A DNA stretch of 63,208 bases from Alphaproteobacteria bacterium (GTDB taxonomy: Bacteria > Pseudomonadota > Alphaproteobacteria > GCA-2731375). This document shows positions 62,966-63,208 of the stretch, one piece after another. The notes under the pieces are model-generated. The model made no database searches. It saw only the letters and a program-made list of their open reading frames with translations, and was not told where the DNA came from. Position numbers and translations under genes: made by a program. How positions within the stretch are numbered: position 1 is the stretch's first letter; every line of letters begins with the position of its first letter. The stretch lies in NCBI GenBank assembly GCA_021776235.1, contig JAJFGG010000064.1:1-63208 (forward strand). Reading direction: 5' to 3'.

Positions 62966-63208
62966 TCATTTGATGGCTTAGTGTCGTCACCGAAGGCTGG
63001 CTACCAAGGGCCCGTGGCGCGGTTCCAGTATTTGGATGATGCCCCGGGGTTATTCGCCTACCAAGAGCATGTCGCGGCTATTGTGATTCATTTGATGGCG
63101 CGGCCAAGCCATTGGGGTAGGCGTGCGGTGCGGCGCGATGTGGGACATCGGGCAAGCCGCGCAACGCAGCCCAATGGCCTGGCCGCGCCACCGAAGGCCG
63201 GATTTCCA
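62966..63208. repeat. Palindromic repeat element with an empty and a filled copy
   Basis: Unit ends TCATTTGATGGC and CACCGAAGGCYGG occur twice. The first copy (62966-63000) has only about 10 bases between them. The second (63088-63201) is split by a hairpin whose arms, GGCGCGGCCAAGCCATTGGG (63097-63116) and its near-complement (63170-63189, one mismatch), enclose 53 bases. That loop contains CGATGTGGGACATCG (63136-63150), the reverse complement of a core in the MITE at 17748. It may continue past the window. Confidence 0.7.

Larger units (their letters stand above)
62775..63208. other. 434-bp region upstream of the histidine kinase gene
   Basis: No gene found. Near the kinase it holds the 25-bp operator-like repeat; its distal part (from 62966) is a palindromic repeat element that runs to the window edge. 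Nothing else recognised. Confidence 0.5.

Noticed and set aside
1-63208. CRISPR arrays, prophage or complete insertion sequences
   Set aside because: No regularly spaced repeats, transposase, integrase or phage structural gene was seen.

Overview
This window reads as chromosome of a Rhodospirillales-like alphaproteobacterium. The evidence is gene content and order: a PopZ-family polar protein lies between tolC and valS, and the core blocks rpoZ-rel-pyrE-pdxJ-acpS-lepB-rnc-era and tRNA-Leu-tig-clpP-clpX-lon-HU are arranged as is usual in that class. Coding density is high, G+C is moderately high by eye, and no rRNA, prophage, CRISPR array or complete insertion sequence was seen.

Layout. 0-9.2 kb: the last codons of a dapA-like gene, smpB, an opposing NYN-RNase/uracil-DNA glycosylase pair, then the housekeeping run rpoZ to era. 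9.2-17.7 kb: accessory metabolism. A minus-strand operon holds a D-threonine-aldolase-like PLP enzyme, an MFS transporter, a YejA-like binding protein and a crotonase. Divergent from it is an enolase-superfamily dehydratase, with a second MFS transporter converging on that. 17.7-24.3 kb: a 261-bp MITE-like palindrome, a small membrane protein, tRNA-Cys, and a pcm-like/tolC/popZ/valS block. 24.4-25.0 kb: a chromosomal ccdAB toxin-antitoxin operon. 25-42.9 kb: a long catabolic stretch with an EamA exporter, CinA-C, acyl-CoA dehydrogenase, an M81 (MlrC-like) hydrolase, two LLM flavin monooxygenases, an omega-aminotransferase with alanine dehydrogenase, an alpha/beta hydrolase, a 2-oxoglutarate dioxygenase, ChaC and a DUF3604 protein. 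Opposing these are VOC/metY/CoA-binding/crotonase genes, followed by a CMD protein. 42.9-49.9 kb: tRNA-Leu(UAG) and the proteostasis block tig-clpP-clpX-lon, then HU. 50-54.8 kb: a decayed GNAT acetyltransferase and a three-subunit molybdenum hydroxylase with a private MoaD-like protein. 54.8-63.2 kb: a pair of acyl-CoA dehydrogenases, a TPR/GT41 glycosyltransferase, an RraA-like enzyme with an ABC-2 permease, a Cache-HAMP histidine kinase, and a second palindromic repeat running off the end.

How the parts may work together (inference). The omega-aminotransferase makes alanine from pyruvate and the adjacent alanine dehydrogenase regenerates pyruvate, so the pair amounts to an oxidative deamination of an unknown amine. 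It is bracketed by two LLM monooxygenases and an amidohydrolase-like M81 protein. The molybdenum hydroxylase, acyl-CoA dehydrogenases and crotonases fit oxidation of organic acids or aromatic compounds. Features that look least ordinary are the two palindromic repeat elements, which share a 15-bp hairpin core, the Mo-hydroxylase plus MoaD-like unit, the D-threonine-aldolase/MFS/YejA operon, and the LLM/aminotransferase/M81 cluster. None can be called a new system from sequence alone.
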